This document shows positions 25,001 through 36,613 of a stretch of DNA of 64,000 nt, piece by piece. Below the pieces are notes generated by a model, which was not told the origin of the DNA, ran no database searches, and saw only the letters and a program-made list of their open reading frames with translations. The position numbers and the translations under genes were made by a program. This DNA comes from Motacilla alba alba (Eukaryota; Chordata; Aves; Passeriformes; Motacillidae): contig NC_052016.1 of assembly GCF_015832195.1 (NCBI RefSeq), positions 28,851,129 to 28,915,128 of the forward strand, given 5' to 3'. Each line of letters begins with the position of its first letter. Within the stretch, counting starts at the first letter, position 1.

Positions 25001-27249
25001 AGTTTGTACCAAGGTATTACCAGGTAAGGTATAGATGTTAGGTCCTGGCGAATCTTGCCTTTGAGGACCTCATTTTATTGATTAAGTTAGGAGCACTGCA
25101 ACACAGAGACAGTGCTGTCAGGAAACCAGAAATTCTGCACATGGCAACGACTGTGGGTCAAACCCTGGCACAGGGAGTTAATTCTGCTCATCCATCTACC
25201 ATCAAATAAAGCATGGTCAATCCTTCCTTATCTATACCCCAGTGGGACTCAATTTCCCAATTTTAATACACTGAATGCAGAGCAACTACTGAGCTCCCCA
25301 ACAGACCATGATGCAGGCTTGATTAGTCTCACTCTAAGCCATTCAAGTTTCAAGAATTGGTTCATTTACTTGATACTGAGACTCTGACTAGATTCTGAAG
25401 TGCCTTGTCACAAGTGCCTTGCCACATTAAGGAAGTTAGTTAAATATTGAAGTTTTTCCAAAATTCACATAGCCCAAACAGGATGGTAAAGGCAACTGAG
25501 CTGTAAAATTCACTAATAATAACTGAAAAAGTAAATTGTTCTGTCACAAGAAGTGCTAAAATAAAGCTTCAGCTAGACTTTAAGTTTCAAATATTTTTCT
25601 AGATTACAGACCTAGTTGAATTTTATGGAAACAAGCAAACAGACCCTCACAATGGTTTATATCATCACAATATAGCAATTTAATTCTTTCATCTCCATTT
25701 ACCTTTCTTGTACACATAATATCAGTTGCTGAACTTGTCAAGTTATTTCAATCAATTATTCATAGTTGCAAGAGATTGTGATTAACTTGGTACATTACTT
25801 AGGTCAACAGGAAAAAAGGTTTGAAAAAGGAGAAAACCTTAAGAGAAAAAAATTACTAAATATCTCATACACAGGGATATATTGCTCAACATAAGAAGAA
25901 AGGCAATGCATGTGGTTGTTACAGTTATCATGAGCAGCCCTTCAGCTTGGCCTAAAACAGATACCATGATCTTGCTGAGGATACTCTGTACTGCAAAAGA
26001 AATGTCACACAGTCTTGGAAGTTGTCCCAGGAGACCTCGCACCTCAGCTCAGGCCAAAATGATGCAAATCATTCATACTGATGGAAGTGTAAACTCATCT
26101 CCCACTACTTTTACTGGAAATTTTACCAGCTCCACAGAAAACCTAATTCCATGTGTAACTACCTTAATCCTTGGAAAGTTTAACTCAGTTCTACCATAGA
26201 CATATTTTGCTGCAGTTCTAGCTTAAGTCTTCTTTACCCCACAGGTAAAGAGTAGGTCATTGCTTTCATCTCCCCAACAACATTTTACACTCATTAGAAG
26301 GCTTGAAGTCCTTCATTCCATTAGTCAAAAACCCTGTTTTTTCAGTATGTACTCCTAACCTCCTCCTCCCTCATTCTCAACTTCTAATCAGTCTTTTTGC
26401 TGCTCTCTGGGCAGTAACTGGCTCTCTTGATTCACAAAGTGTGAGACTCAGAATTGGTGGTGAAACTGGGCTCTTACAAGGGTATGGCAAAATGCATACC
26501 AATGGGTGGGGGTTTTTTGTGCAAGACAGTGCATTTTTCTTTAGCACAGCCCAAGACAAAGTTTTCTTCTGTTGAAATGGCGAGATATTGTGTACTTGTG
26601 CTGTCTGTGTTTTTTGGACCAATTTATGGAGGAAATAATGTCCTTTGGTCTTTAAAAACATTCCTTTCTCTTCCCAGATGGGAAAAATACAAAAGCATTC
26701 TCAAACACTGCCTGTGTACTACCTATGGACAAAATTACTGCTAAGCAAAATAAACTAAATAGGTGAAGGTGATTGGCTGGTTAACACTTCAAATTGAAAA
26801 CTTGCTAATAAACCAAATTGTTCTGTAAAGAATCTGTTATCATGAATAGCCTGCCTCTGGTTGCACTTGGAGCCTGTGTGCCTCATTGCATACTGTTTTC
26901 CTGCTCAGACAGGGATTCCTTTGGCTTATTGGCAAATTCATTTTCTGAGGAACATTTTAGACCTCATGCGATCTTAATTAATACCAGCAAGCATCTGTGA
27001 CATGCTCATCAGTATCACCCTCTAAAACACTCTCCAAAAAAAAAAAAACATTAAAATTAATTTGTGAAGTAGTTGATAATAGATGAGATTGTCTTACTTG
27101 ACTTGTTCTGCTGTTCAAAGCAACCTGCAGAGGATGACTGCACAAAGCCTTTGTAGGAGGATCTCACTTCCAGGTTAAATGATTCCTAACTCAGAGAAGG
27201 GTTCCTTCAATAAGATATGTCACTGAAGCTATAGTGAAAAGCTTCAGAG
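22050..27249. other. Unique DNA, no gene recognised
   Basis: No confirmed exon, RNA gene or interspersed repeat. Notable items are a short open stretch with splice-like borders at 23827-23908, discussed as a weak exon candidate, and a 14-bp tandem duplication at 25398-25425. The region around 24740-24850 looks like low-complexity unique DNA with possible conserved character that cannot be tested here. Confidence 0.55.
25398..25425. repeat. 14-bp tandem duplication (2 copies)
   Basis: AAGTGCCTTGTCAC at 25398-25411 is followed directly by AAGTGCCTTGCCAC at 25412-25425, with one mismatch. It is a local duplication. Confidence 0.9.
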
Positions 27250-28124
27250 TGACATCTTTGCATAAGACATGGACAGTGGGGCAAACTGCACTCTCAGCAA
27301 GTTCACTGATAACACCGAGCTGTGTGGTGTAGTCACTGGGGGGAAGGGAAGGGATGCCATCCAGAGGGACCTGGACAGGCTTGGAGAGGTGAGCCCATGC
27401 AAATGGGCCAAGTGCAAGGTCTCATACCTAGGTCGGGGCAGTCCCAGCACATCTACAGTCTGGGCAGAGAAGTGACTGAGAGCAGCCATGCAGAGAAAGA
27501 CTTGTGGGTAATGGCTAGTGAACGGCTCACCATGAGCTAGCAGTGTGTGCTCGCAGCCCACAAGGCCAACAAAATCCTGGGCTGCATCCAAAGGAGCATG
27601 GCCAGCAGGTCAAAGGAGGCTATTCTCCCCATCTACTCTGCTCTTGTGAGAAACCACCGGGAACACTGAGTCCTGTTCTGGTATCTCCAACATAAGAAGG
27701 ACATAGAACTCGTTGGAACAAGTGCATGGGAGGCCACAAAGTTACTAAGAGGACTGGAGCAACTCCCCTATACCAGAACTGGACTCAGTATTCCAGGCTG
27801 AGAAAGTCAGGGCTGTTCAGCCTGAAAAAGAGAAGATTGTGTGGAAACCTCTTAGCAATTTCCAGTATCTGAAGGTGGCTCCAGGAAAGCCAGAGAGAAC
27901 TCTTCATCAGGAACTGCAGTGATGAGACAAGGAGAAATGGGTATAAATTGAAAAAGGGGAAATTAAGGTGAGATATTAGGAAGAAATTCTTTACTGTGAG
28001 GGTGGTGAGACATTGTGTTCAAGGCCTGGTTAGATAAAGCCTTGAACAGCCTGCCCTGGGGGGAGGTATGGACTGGATGATCCTTAAGGTCCCCTTCAAT
28101 CCCTTAACATTCTATAATTCTATG
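27250..28124 (+). mobile_element. CR1 LINE, 5'-truncated, plus strand
   Basis: This is the longest CR1 copy in the window, about 875 bp. It begins inside the 3' part of ORF2, the reverse-transcriptase/endonuclease protein. The phrase 'gacatggacagtgggg' near 27267 and the following 'tgcactctcagcaagttcactgataacacc' segment encode the stretch around LSKFTDNTELCG. The later 'gatgccatccagagggacctggacaggctt' segment encodes GRDAIQRDLDRL. The frame is broken: the CR1 protein reading shifts between plus-strand frames after about 27340, and stops follow, so no protein can be made. The 3' UTR ends in 'ggatgatccttaaggtccccttcaatccc' and then the tail ACATTCTATAATTCTATGA at 28106-28124, two units of the CR1 terminal octamer-like repeat. 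Truncation at the 5' end is typical of CR1 retrotransposition. The start is approximate (within about 15 bp). Confidence 0.95.
28106..28124 (+). repeat. CR1 3'-terminal short repeat
   Basis: ATTCTATAATTCTATGA is the microsatellite-like 3' end typical of CR1 in place of a poly(A) tail. It marks the exact 3' end of the 27250-28124 copy. Confidence 0.9.
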
Positions 28125-31100
28125 ACAGAACGCGTCTATGCAGCAGCATTAACAATCTTGACTTCCTGTTTTCTTCCATATTCCCAGTGTTCACCTTGCC
28201 TTGCAAAGTTAGGAATCTCCTCCCCCTTCATCCATCCCAAAGTGGCCATCCTAAAGTGCCACATCACCCCAAAGAGCACAGTACACTCAGCAGGTTTCTG
28301 AACATGTTGCCCCCATCTGTCCTGCCATATCAAAATATGTTTTAGGAAATGGCATTCCTGTTCTCTACTGAGAATATTTTTAGTAAACACCCAATATGGA
28401 ATTTTCAACTAAATATATATAAATATTATAATCAACTAAGATAAGGGATATTTTAGAAAAGGAACTTGAAAGGAACTTGGTGTTCTTATAGCAAACACCA
28501 CAGTCTATATATTCTCTTAATAGTTATTTCAGAACCAGAATGCTGTGTCAGACACAGGAACATCTTGCCAAGACCACAGAGTACACCCATGCCTGTGAGA
28601 CAGGCCAGCTCCATCAGCCTACTCCATTTAATGAGTGAAGCAGAGCCTGGTGGCAGGACCACCTGTCCTATACTGCTGATTGGAATCAGGGCTAGAGGCT
28701 GCACATCCATAATTGTTTCCTTCATCTTTAACAGCCTGGTTCATTAGAAAAACCCTGATTCCAGGCTGCTCAGTGAAAATCTTAGCAACTATTTCACTTA
28801 ACAAAACTATTTGTCTGGTCTCTTCTGTTCATGTTTTCTATGGCATACTGAATTTGCCCATTTTTTAAATTAAGGGACATTACACCAGAGGGAAAATATT
28901 CATCAACAAAAACTATGAACTCTAGCATTTTGTGAGGCCCTTGTTTGACTATGCTTTGCTGTTATTAGTCTGGGAATTAATACTGTCACTTCCTTAAGTT
29001 ATACAAGTATTATGAACATGAATAAAATTTAGGAACTAGTCCTTTGGCATTTTTGAGCAGTAGGTGAACTCTTTCAAGTAATTAATTCCACAAAGCTTAT
29101 GCTTTTGTTTGCTGGTCAGTTTACCTTGTGTAAGAATAACTTATTCCTTTATAGTTTACATTAATTCACAGCAGTCAGAAAAATTATTTCCCTTTCATTT
29201 TACATTCTTTTCTTTTTTTTTTTTTTTTGTCCTCTAATAATACAATTTCCTAAAGACATTTAAAGAAAATTTTGTTTTTTCAGAAAATAAAGCTTCAAGT
29301 CAAGCTGAACAGGTACAAACTCATACTTTGATCTAATCAAACAGCCTGAGGCTGGAACATAATAAATTTTTTCCTTCAGCAATTAACTGGCTAATTAGAT
29401 GAAAAATTTAGGGACCTAGCTATACATATGTTCCACTGTGATGACTGCAGAAACCCAGCTTATAGGTATTACCCATGCAGAAGTTAAGGAGAATGGGAAA
29501 AAAGTGAAGTACAAAAGTGTTCAGACTGTAACAGCCAATTTACTTCACTAAGCATTCTCACAGGGCTTGTTTAGGGAAAGAGAATAAATTTGAGTAACTC
29601 TTCTCTCAGGTTTCCATCTGAGCTTGTCTCTAATCACCCTCAATTGTTTCTGATGGATTTCAGCCGTATAATTCAAACCTTTGCAGGAACTTCTCTGACA
29701 CTATTTGGCTTTTAGAGCAGAACTGACACCGGTAACAAAACTGACATTATGTGCTTTCTTGCTTTTAATCAGATTCTGCTTTCTTTATAGTCTTATCTCC
29801 AGGATGACTTCAAGAGGTAGCAAGGGGTATCAGACCTATTCTGCATCAATGTTAACAATGTATTGTGCTCTTCACCTAAGCCAATGTGACCCCATAAATG
29901 TAATTCACTGTACCACCAACTTGCCCTGACTTTCAAGAAGCAAGCCCAGCAGTCATGTGGTCCAGGCTGAATATGACTGTATGTCTCAAGTCTCAATTTC
30001 TGTTTTTAGCAAACACTTTAGAAGTACTTGAAAGGAATGGTTTCTGTGTTAAAATCAGAAAAACAGTAAAGAGGTAGGGACCAGCAAAACTAAAATACTG
30101 CAATTTTTCTGTGAGACCTGTTTTGTTTCTTTGAGGTTTGTTTTACAGCTACAATTAACTTCCAGATATCCTTTATCCTTTTAAAAATATCTTACTTTGA
30201 TAAGCTCAATGATTTTTAGGTTATCAATAACAGTTCACACAATATTTGAATAACTATTTATACTTCACAGCCAGGAGACAGTACCAAAGAAAAACTATAG
30301 GTCTTTGTACTGCTCTTTTCCAGGTTTCTCTTATGTCAGGTGAACCACTGGAAGTTTTTTCCCTATTTTTGCTTTCCAAGCACATAAAATTTGTCCTTAT
30401 AATGTCAGGACATACTTGTTCAAGGAAAAGTGTCTAAACACAGAAACACCAACTGAAGAACATAATGAATACTTCTGTGGTGAGTACAAATTGCTCTTTT
30501 TTCTCATTTGCTCACCATCTTCAAAACACTGAGTTACTATCTGTTGCTGTATTGCTATAAGTTTGGAGAGAATTTATTTTTTCTTACACACATATTCACG
30601 CTGCAGAGCTGCTATTACCATTTGGGTAAGATGACACATTAGCTGTACCTCAGTGAGTTTATTTTGTTATGTTGGGGTGACTTTTTTTAATATTGCACTA
30701 ATTCTAGCACTTACCAGTTGAGATCATTTCACAATCCAAAGTCCAGTTTAACTCTTTTATCAGCTTTATATGTGTACCAGCTGCTTACCTACTTCTTGCT
30801 TTTCTCCAGCTGCCACAGCAGCAAATATCTGTCACTTTCAGACAAAAAAAAAAAATTCAAAAGAAATTGTATTTTCTTGGAAGCAGCATTTTAAAAATTG
30901 ACTTTTTTTTTCCTATAGAAAAACAGGTTCATATAAAGAGAACTACAAAATCTGCTCACTAATTTAACACCTCTTCCATAATACTAGCAGTTTGAATTAT
31001 TTTCTTCAGTTAGCAGGCTTGAAAAGTTACCCAATTTAAATGTATTTCCCTGTATTACCAAAAAAAACAAACCAACACAACACACGAAACACAAAGTCAC

Positions 31101-33025
31101 TCCTGCTCTCTAAAGGCAGTGCCAAGCGGCACCAGAAGTTCCAGCTCTTCCTTGAATCTTTTTGGTATATTAAGATGTCTAAAGTAAGGAGAGAACCCCA
31201 GTGGGGCAAAGCCCTTTGGTGTAATTACTGCCATATGCTTGTCAGAATTAAGCTACAGGTAACAGAAGAAACCTTTGCAGCTAGCAGGTCTTCCTTCCCA
31301 TTACTCAAAGACACAATGTTGATTTAGTTAAATATTTTCTAAATAAGATAAAGAAAACATTAAAAGCCAATATATTAAACAAATTAATGTAGTCCACTAC
31401 AACAATTACCTTAATCAAGTCTTGAAATGTTGCATCTGAGATGAACTCTTTTTAAACAATAAAGCTTTGGCTGTGTTAGAAGCACCTATTCATCATTTAA
31501 TGAATACTCAGACTACAACCATTAAATGTAGTGTGTGTTTTGCATTACCCTCGCTGTAATTTACAGGTCAGGTCAACTAGCAATAATGTTGTTACAACAA
31601 CAACAACAAAAAAAACCAAACCTGCAACTTGAAGCTTTATATTTAATTGTAAAGCTTCAGTTCCATGCTAACACAATAGTCAATGTGATTTCATAACACA
31701 AATTTATCTGTTCTCTGAAGATATTAGATTGTGCTTTTCTTTTCCCATAAATCATATCAAGGAACATTTTTTTTCCCCTGAAAATACAGATAGTAAGATA
31801 TCAAGTTCAACTTACACTCTATTCATTCTACCAACCCCCACCAGCATAAAACTAAGAAATACCAGTTCCTGCACACTATTCTGAGACCCGCTCTTAGAGA
31901 AAAGACATCAGTAAGAGTATATGAACACTGCATAATCTTATTCTTCACAACTGAGCTCCTATGGAAGAAGCAAGAATCAAGAGAGCCAAAGAAAATACAA
32001 CGTGCCTTCAGAGACATATTCAATACTCCTAAACTACTATAAGATGTGAACACTGGATTTAAAAAAAAAAACAAAGAAATAAATGCTTGGATTGTTAATT
32101 TTATGGAGAAACTAGTAATAATATAAACCCAGCTGTTGTCTCTTGCTTTAAAACTATTTTAACAATGACATCAAAAGGAAGCACAAAGATTATTAAACAT
32201 CCTTTGAATGAGTTTTCATTATAGAATGGTCAGTGCACATGATAAACTAGACCAGCACGGAAAACTTCAGTGGAACAGAAAAGGCAAAAAATACAACCTT
32301 TTTCTAAATGCTAGTGCTTAAGTCTTAAAAAGCATGCTGATAGGCAGCAATTACTAGCTGCATGCTAATGGCTTTGTGTATAGAAACAATTTACTATGAC
32401 TATTAACATGGTAACAAAGAGGTCATGCTAATCATACAGCATATATCTATGCATATTTTTAATAACTAACTATTTTCCTAATGAATTTTAATCAGGCATT
32501 TCAGGTAAGCACTATTTCTACAATTGTGTCAAACTGTTTTACACCTACAATGTAGATATACTAGGTAGCCATTCTGGATAGTCACTTAAATTTCTTTAAC
32601 AGCTAAAGAAAAAATAAACACGTTTCTAAGGAATGGATTATTTCATCCTAAGTTAGGTACTCCTGTAAAGATCAGACAAATCCCATTTTTCAGCTGGTTT
32701 TTTCTACTAGTGACTACAAAGGGATTATAGCCAGCTGCGTCAGTGGCATGATGCCCATTCTTGAGGATTAACTTGGCCTTAGCAGCAATTCTTCCATAAT
32801 CACATAAACTGTTGAAGTGGCAAGCCATGTCGGAAAAGCAGCTAGTTACACTTAGAGTTACTTGGTTTTAACGTTATGGTCATGCACTTTGAATCATTTA
32901 GGCAAGGAAAAAAAAAACCTTAAATCCAACTGTAAACCTAATGTTGTCAATTCCACCACCAAATCACATGCCTAAATGCCACATCTGCGCATCTTAAGAA
33001 TAGCTCCAGGCCTAATGACTCAGCC
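28125..33025. other. Unique DNA, no gene recognised
   Basis: No exon or interspersed repeat identified. A T16 tract lies at 29213-29228. A pair of homeodomain-type TAAT cores lies at 29380-29398, and a cluster of POU/SOX-like motifs at 32362-32432. Short open frames have no recognisable products. Confidence 0.55.
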
Positions 33026-33113
33026 ACAGCAGCCTGCTCCAAGGCTTGACAACCATTTCTGTGAAGAAATTTTTCCTGTTATGCAATCTGCACGTCCCCT
33101 GGTACTACTTGAA
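33026..33113 (-). mobile_element. CR1 remnant, minus strand
   Basis: The stretch 'cctgctccaaggcttgacaaccatttctgtgaagaaatttttcctg...tctgcacgtcccctggtactacttgaag' reads, on the plus strand, like the reverse complement of the CR1 late-ORF2/3' UTR segment. The corresponding CR1 text has 'ccagtgcctgaccaccctctgtgaagaaattcctcctgatgtccaacc'. About 88 bp are recognisable. The ends are eroded, so this is an old insertion fragment with no coding capacity. Confidence 0.75.
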
Positions 33114-35395
33114 GAATAATTCTGAAAAGAATAATTTAAGTTCCATGCATTGAAAGCAAGCACTTCCAGTTTAAGAAGAAATGCAAAAGAGTAATAATTT
33201 GGAATATCAAATACTGAGGGAAGGCTTCAAGTGTTACCCTCAAGAAGCACTGTAGCCTACTTAAGCTCAAGCAGCCCTTATTTTGTTGGAACAGTGAAAA
33301 CTCCCATAGCCTTCAATGAATGGAGAATGAGATTTACAGCAATACAACCCAGTCCAAGACATCCACACCTCTTTTTTTCCCAGCCAAAACCTCCACATGC
33401 TATTGAATTAGTGCAGCCCTCAACTGAAGCAAGGCCTCAGACTTGTTCAGAGTCTTGTTTTAAGATAGAGTTCACTCATATATCAGATCCAGACAAAAAA
33501 GTTGTTTTACGATGCAGCTTGGAAACCCTTGTCTGGAGCCCCAGGCTCCCTACGAACACAAAAAGGTGGTGCTGAAGACAATAAACTCTCCACCATGAAA
33601 GAATATAGCCTAATAAAGCTCTCCCAAGACACCTCTACGCCTGTTAAATTACAAGATGTCTCACCTAGTGTACCGCTACTAATCTAGTGTCATTCCTAAT
33701 GACTGAAGTCTAATGGCAAAAGTCTTGCAAGAGAGCTGATAACCAGCAAAAGTTCTGGTTCAAGTGCCCATGTCGCAGCTGGCAACAGCAATTCCACTTC
33801 TAGCTGCTGTCTTTACTACACAGCTATACAAGGCAGCTGCTCTGCTCAGCCACTAGCAGCACAATTGTTAAAAGGTGATTCTTTTAATAATTTTATTAGA
33901 ATAGTTCTATCATGTCAGTAAATAGTTAAAGCAAACATTTCATAAACATCTTCACAGTAATTCCTACAGTCAATGCTGTTGCGGCATTTTAATTGTAGCC
34001 ATCAGTCTTGAAATGCACAAAATAGTAGAAATTTACCTTTAGCGCACAATGATTTGGCCAAGTAGCAGCACTTGTGTTTTTGTCTTTCAATCCAGTTATA
34101 TCTGCATGCATCTGACTTTTTCAAAAGCAATTGAGAGGTAACTGAAAAGAAAAAAGACGGTTTTATCACACAGCACTTTGGTTTTCCATTTTAGAACTTA
34201 TTCCTTTTTTTTTTTTTCATAGGCATATAAGAAGGTCAGAGAGCTCAAGGAACCTCAAAAAGCTTTTCAACTACCAGGAAAATTTCCACAAGCTTTTACT
34301 TGCAAAAGCTCATGAGGTAAAACAGAACTGATAAGATTAATATAGCAAAAAAGCCTGTTGAGAACAGCAACTGATAGTATCCATGTTTAATTCTATGTAT
34401 AAATGCAGTTCCATGGCTCCAGTAGACTGTGGGTTTTTTGACATTTATCAGAGAAAAACTGAGCATCTACAGTTGCTAAATGATAGAGAAAAAACCCTGT
34501 TCTTTGTTACTTTTACATAAAGATTGAATTGCTGTTGTATACAGTATGTCCAAAGATACGGGTGCAATACCAACTCCTTTTACTCCTCATCCATCACAGA
34601 TGAGTACAAGGGCAACAATCACAATGATCTGAAAATCCCCATGTAAACCACATCTGCATCTAAGCACAGTCATTGCTATCCCAACACACATCTTCAAATT
34701 ACTTTGGTTTTTTTCCATTCTAAGAAAAACTCAACCATACCACTATTATATCAGTGTATATTTTTAACCAATATTGCACACAAAGGTTCTACATGTAACA
34801 AGTAACAACAAACTATTTATGTTTTCCATCAGAAGGCACACATTCTGTTTCAAACAGAGGGAGGGAGGGTTGTTCCTCTCTGCTTTCCCTTCTTCCTTCC
34901 TCTTAACTAAGTTATAATGGGTTTTATTCTAACTGCTTATGCCAGAAAGCTGTTGACGGGGAGAAATCTTATTTGCACTCAAAGCTGTAGGCTTTTTTCT
35001 CAGTACAATAATACTAATCAGTAAAAACACCTTAAGAACACTTCTCAGAACTAAAAGAAACAGGAAACTATCTAATACACCATTTGAGGATTGGAAGAAT
35101 TCTAGACAGAAAAAAAAGAAAAGTGATTTATCTATCAGATTTTGTGAAGAGATCAGACTGACAGAATAAAATGTAATTTAAGCAACTTTTTTCTTGCCTT
35201 TCCATTGGCTTTGTGTAAGCAAACAGTATACTTGTAGCGTAACAGTAGGGGAGAGCATAATGTGCTCTAAAGGAACAAAGAGAAGACAATTTGACCTTTG
35301 CCTTTCCATGGGTTCTATCATTACCCTTGTTTTTCACTGGATTTACCTCAAAATTTTCCGTTGTGCTCCAAGACACATGGTGTAATTTTGGGGGC
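33114..35395. other. Unique DNA, no gene recognised
   Basis: No gene or repeat family recognised. A T13 tract at 34205-34217 and a GGGAGGGAGGG run near 34859 are the only simple-sequence features. An open frame of about 114 codons at 33231-33575 on the plus strand has no recognisable domain and no conserved context. Confidence 0.55.
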
Positions 35396-35450
35396 TTCCC
35401 TTTGGAGGGTATCCTGTGCAGGGCCAAGAGTTGATCACTTGATTATGCTG
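35396..35450 (+). mobile_element. CR1 3'-end remnant, plus strand
   Basis: The segment with CTGTGCAGGGCCAAGAGTTG at 35414-35433 matches the CR1 3' UTR motif read on the plus strand. It is immediately followed by a minus-strand CR1 copy, so the two form an inverted pair. Only about 55 bp are recognisable and the left edge is approximate. Confidence 0.65.
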
Positions 35451-35672
35451 AGTTGGAAGGGTCGCAACCAGGATCATAGAGTCTAACTCCTGGCCCTGCA
35501 CAGCACCATCCCCAAGAGTCAAACCCCGTGTCTGAGAGCATTGTCCAAACACTTCTTGAGCTCTGTCAGGCTTGGTTCTGTGACCACTGCCCCGGGGAGC
35601 CTGTTTCAGCGCCCAAACACCCTCTGAGGGAAGAACCTTTTTCTAATACCCAGCGTAAACCTCCCCTGAGGA
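35451..35672 (-). mobile_element. CR1 3' fragment, minus strand
   Basis: Read on the minus strand this is a CR1 3' end. In plus-strand form it has 'gagttggaagggtcgcaacc' at its left edge, then 'gagtctaactcctggccctgcacagcaccatccccaagagtc', 'ctgagagcattgtccaaac', 'cttgagctctgtcaggcttgg', and finally 'cctttttctaatacccagcgtaaacctcccctgagg'. These parallel the 15163-15900 copy segment for segment. It is truncated at its CR1 5' side near 35672 and has no coding capacity. It lacks the terminal octamer repeats because it abuts the plus-strand CR1 piece. Confidence 0.93.
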
Positions 35673-36005
35673 TATTCTATCTTTGTCTTCCATCACAGAT
35701 CAACTGAATAAAGAGTGGTGCATTACTTCTAATACTTCAGTACTAGAAACAGTTCTTATTTCCAAGTTTTTAATTTTTTCAAGCTGTGCAAGAATAATGC
35801 AAAATACTAGCTAATTTTTCACCTAAGATACAAAAAGGTTTAAGATCAAAAAAGTATTTTCAAATATTTTTCGGTAATCTCAAGAGACTTGGCAAGTCTG
35901 CCCATTTCAGCATAATCTAAAGGTAATGTTATGGATGAAATTGCCAATCTAATTTTATCAATAATTTGCCATAGCCAAATTATGATATAATAACAAAGTA
36001 CAAAA

Positions 36006-36011
36006 TTTATT
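36006..36011 (-). terminator. LTR polyadenylation signal AATAAA
   Basis: AATAAA read on the minus strand, followed by a T/G-rich segment (TTTTGTACTTTGTTATT) of the kind that follows cleavage sites. With the TATA box at 36155-36161 it frames an R region of about 120 bp. Confidence 0.6.
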
Positions 36012-36154
36012 TCGCGTTCAAATGACAAAATTTCGGTTAGCCACGAAACGGACAGAGTCTAGCCTGGGAATAGACCCTGGGTGACACGCTATGCAGCTCT
36101 GAGCCCTGGCAACTCCAGAGTGCAGCGGCACACCATCGCAGTCTCGAGTCTTGG

Positions 36155-36161
36155 TTTTATA
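36155..36161 (-). promoter_or_regulatory. LTR TATA box
   Basis: TATAAAA on the minus strand lies about 145 bp upstream of the AATAAA signal at 36006-36011, the spacing expected for a U3 promoter of an LTR. It is the main evidence for the orientation of the 35981-36679 element. Confidence 0.6.
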
Positions 36162-36601
36162 CTCTTTTTCTTGCCGCAGGCCAGGATGTCCTTTGTCCTT
36201 TTCTTAATCAAGTGAGTCCCAAAAGCTTCTCTGGTCCAGCAGAATGCTATCTGATGAAAGATGGTCCAGTTCTCGATGTCTTCGGGAATAATTCATCAGC
36301 TTCTTGTCCTGCGCTAGACAGGACTCAAACAATCATGCTTACAATCCACACCGTTCCATGTGGAGAGAGATATCCTTGTTAACAATCCAAATACAAGATA
36401 ATCATCCCTTACTGGAAGTCCCTTTTCATACTAAGAGATTTCCCAGAAACAGATTACATGCCTGAATAGTGTTGTCTCCTTCCCTCCGGTCGTGAGTAGT
36501 CAGGTGTGCTGTCGATGGTGTAATCCTTTGCTTAACCAAAACCTTGAAACCCTGAGTTACTGATTGTGTTTCACATGTAAATGTGGTCTTTCGGTGAGGT
36601 A

Positions 36602-36613
36602 TGTGTGTGTGTG
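36602..36613. repeat. Short (TG)n microsatellite
   Basis: Six TG dinucleotides in a row. It falls within the 36457-36679 part of the LTR-derived block. Confidence 0.85.

Noticed and set aside
27244..27591. 115-codon open frame on the minus strand
   Set aside because: It is the antisense shadow of the degraded CR1 ORF2 on the plus strand.
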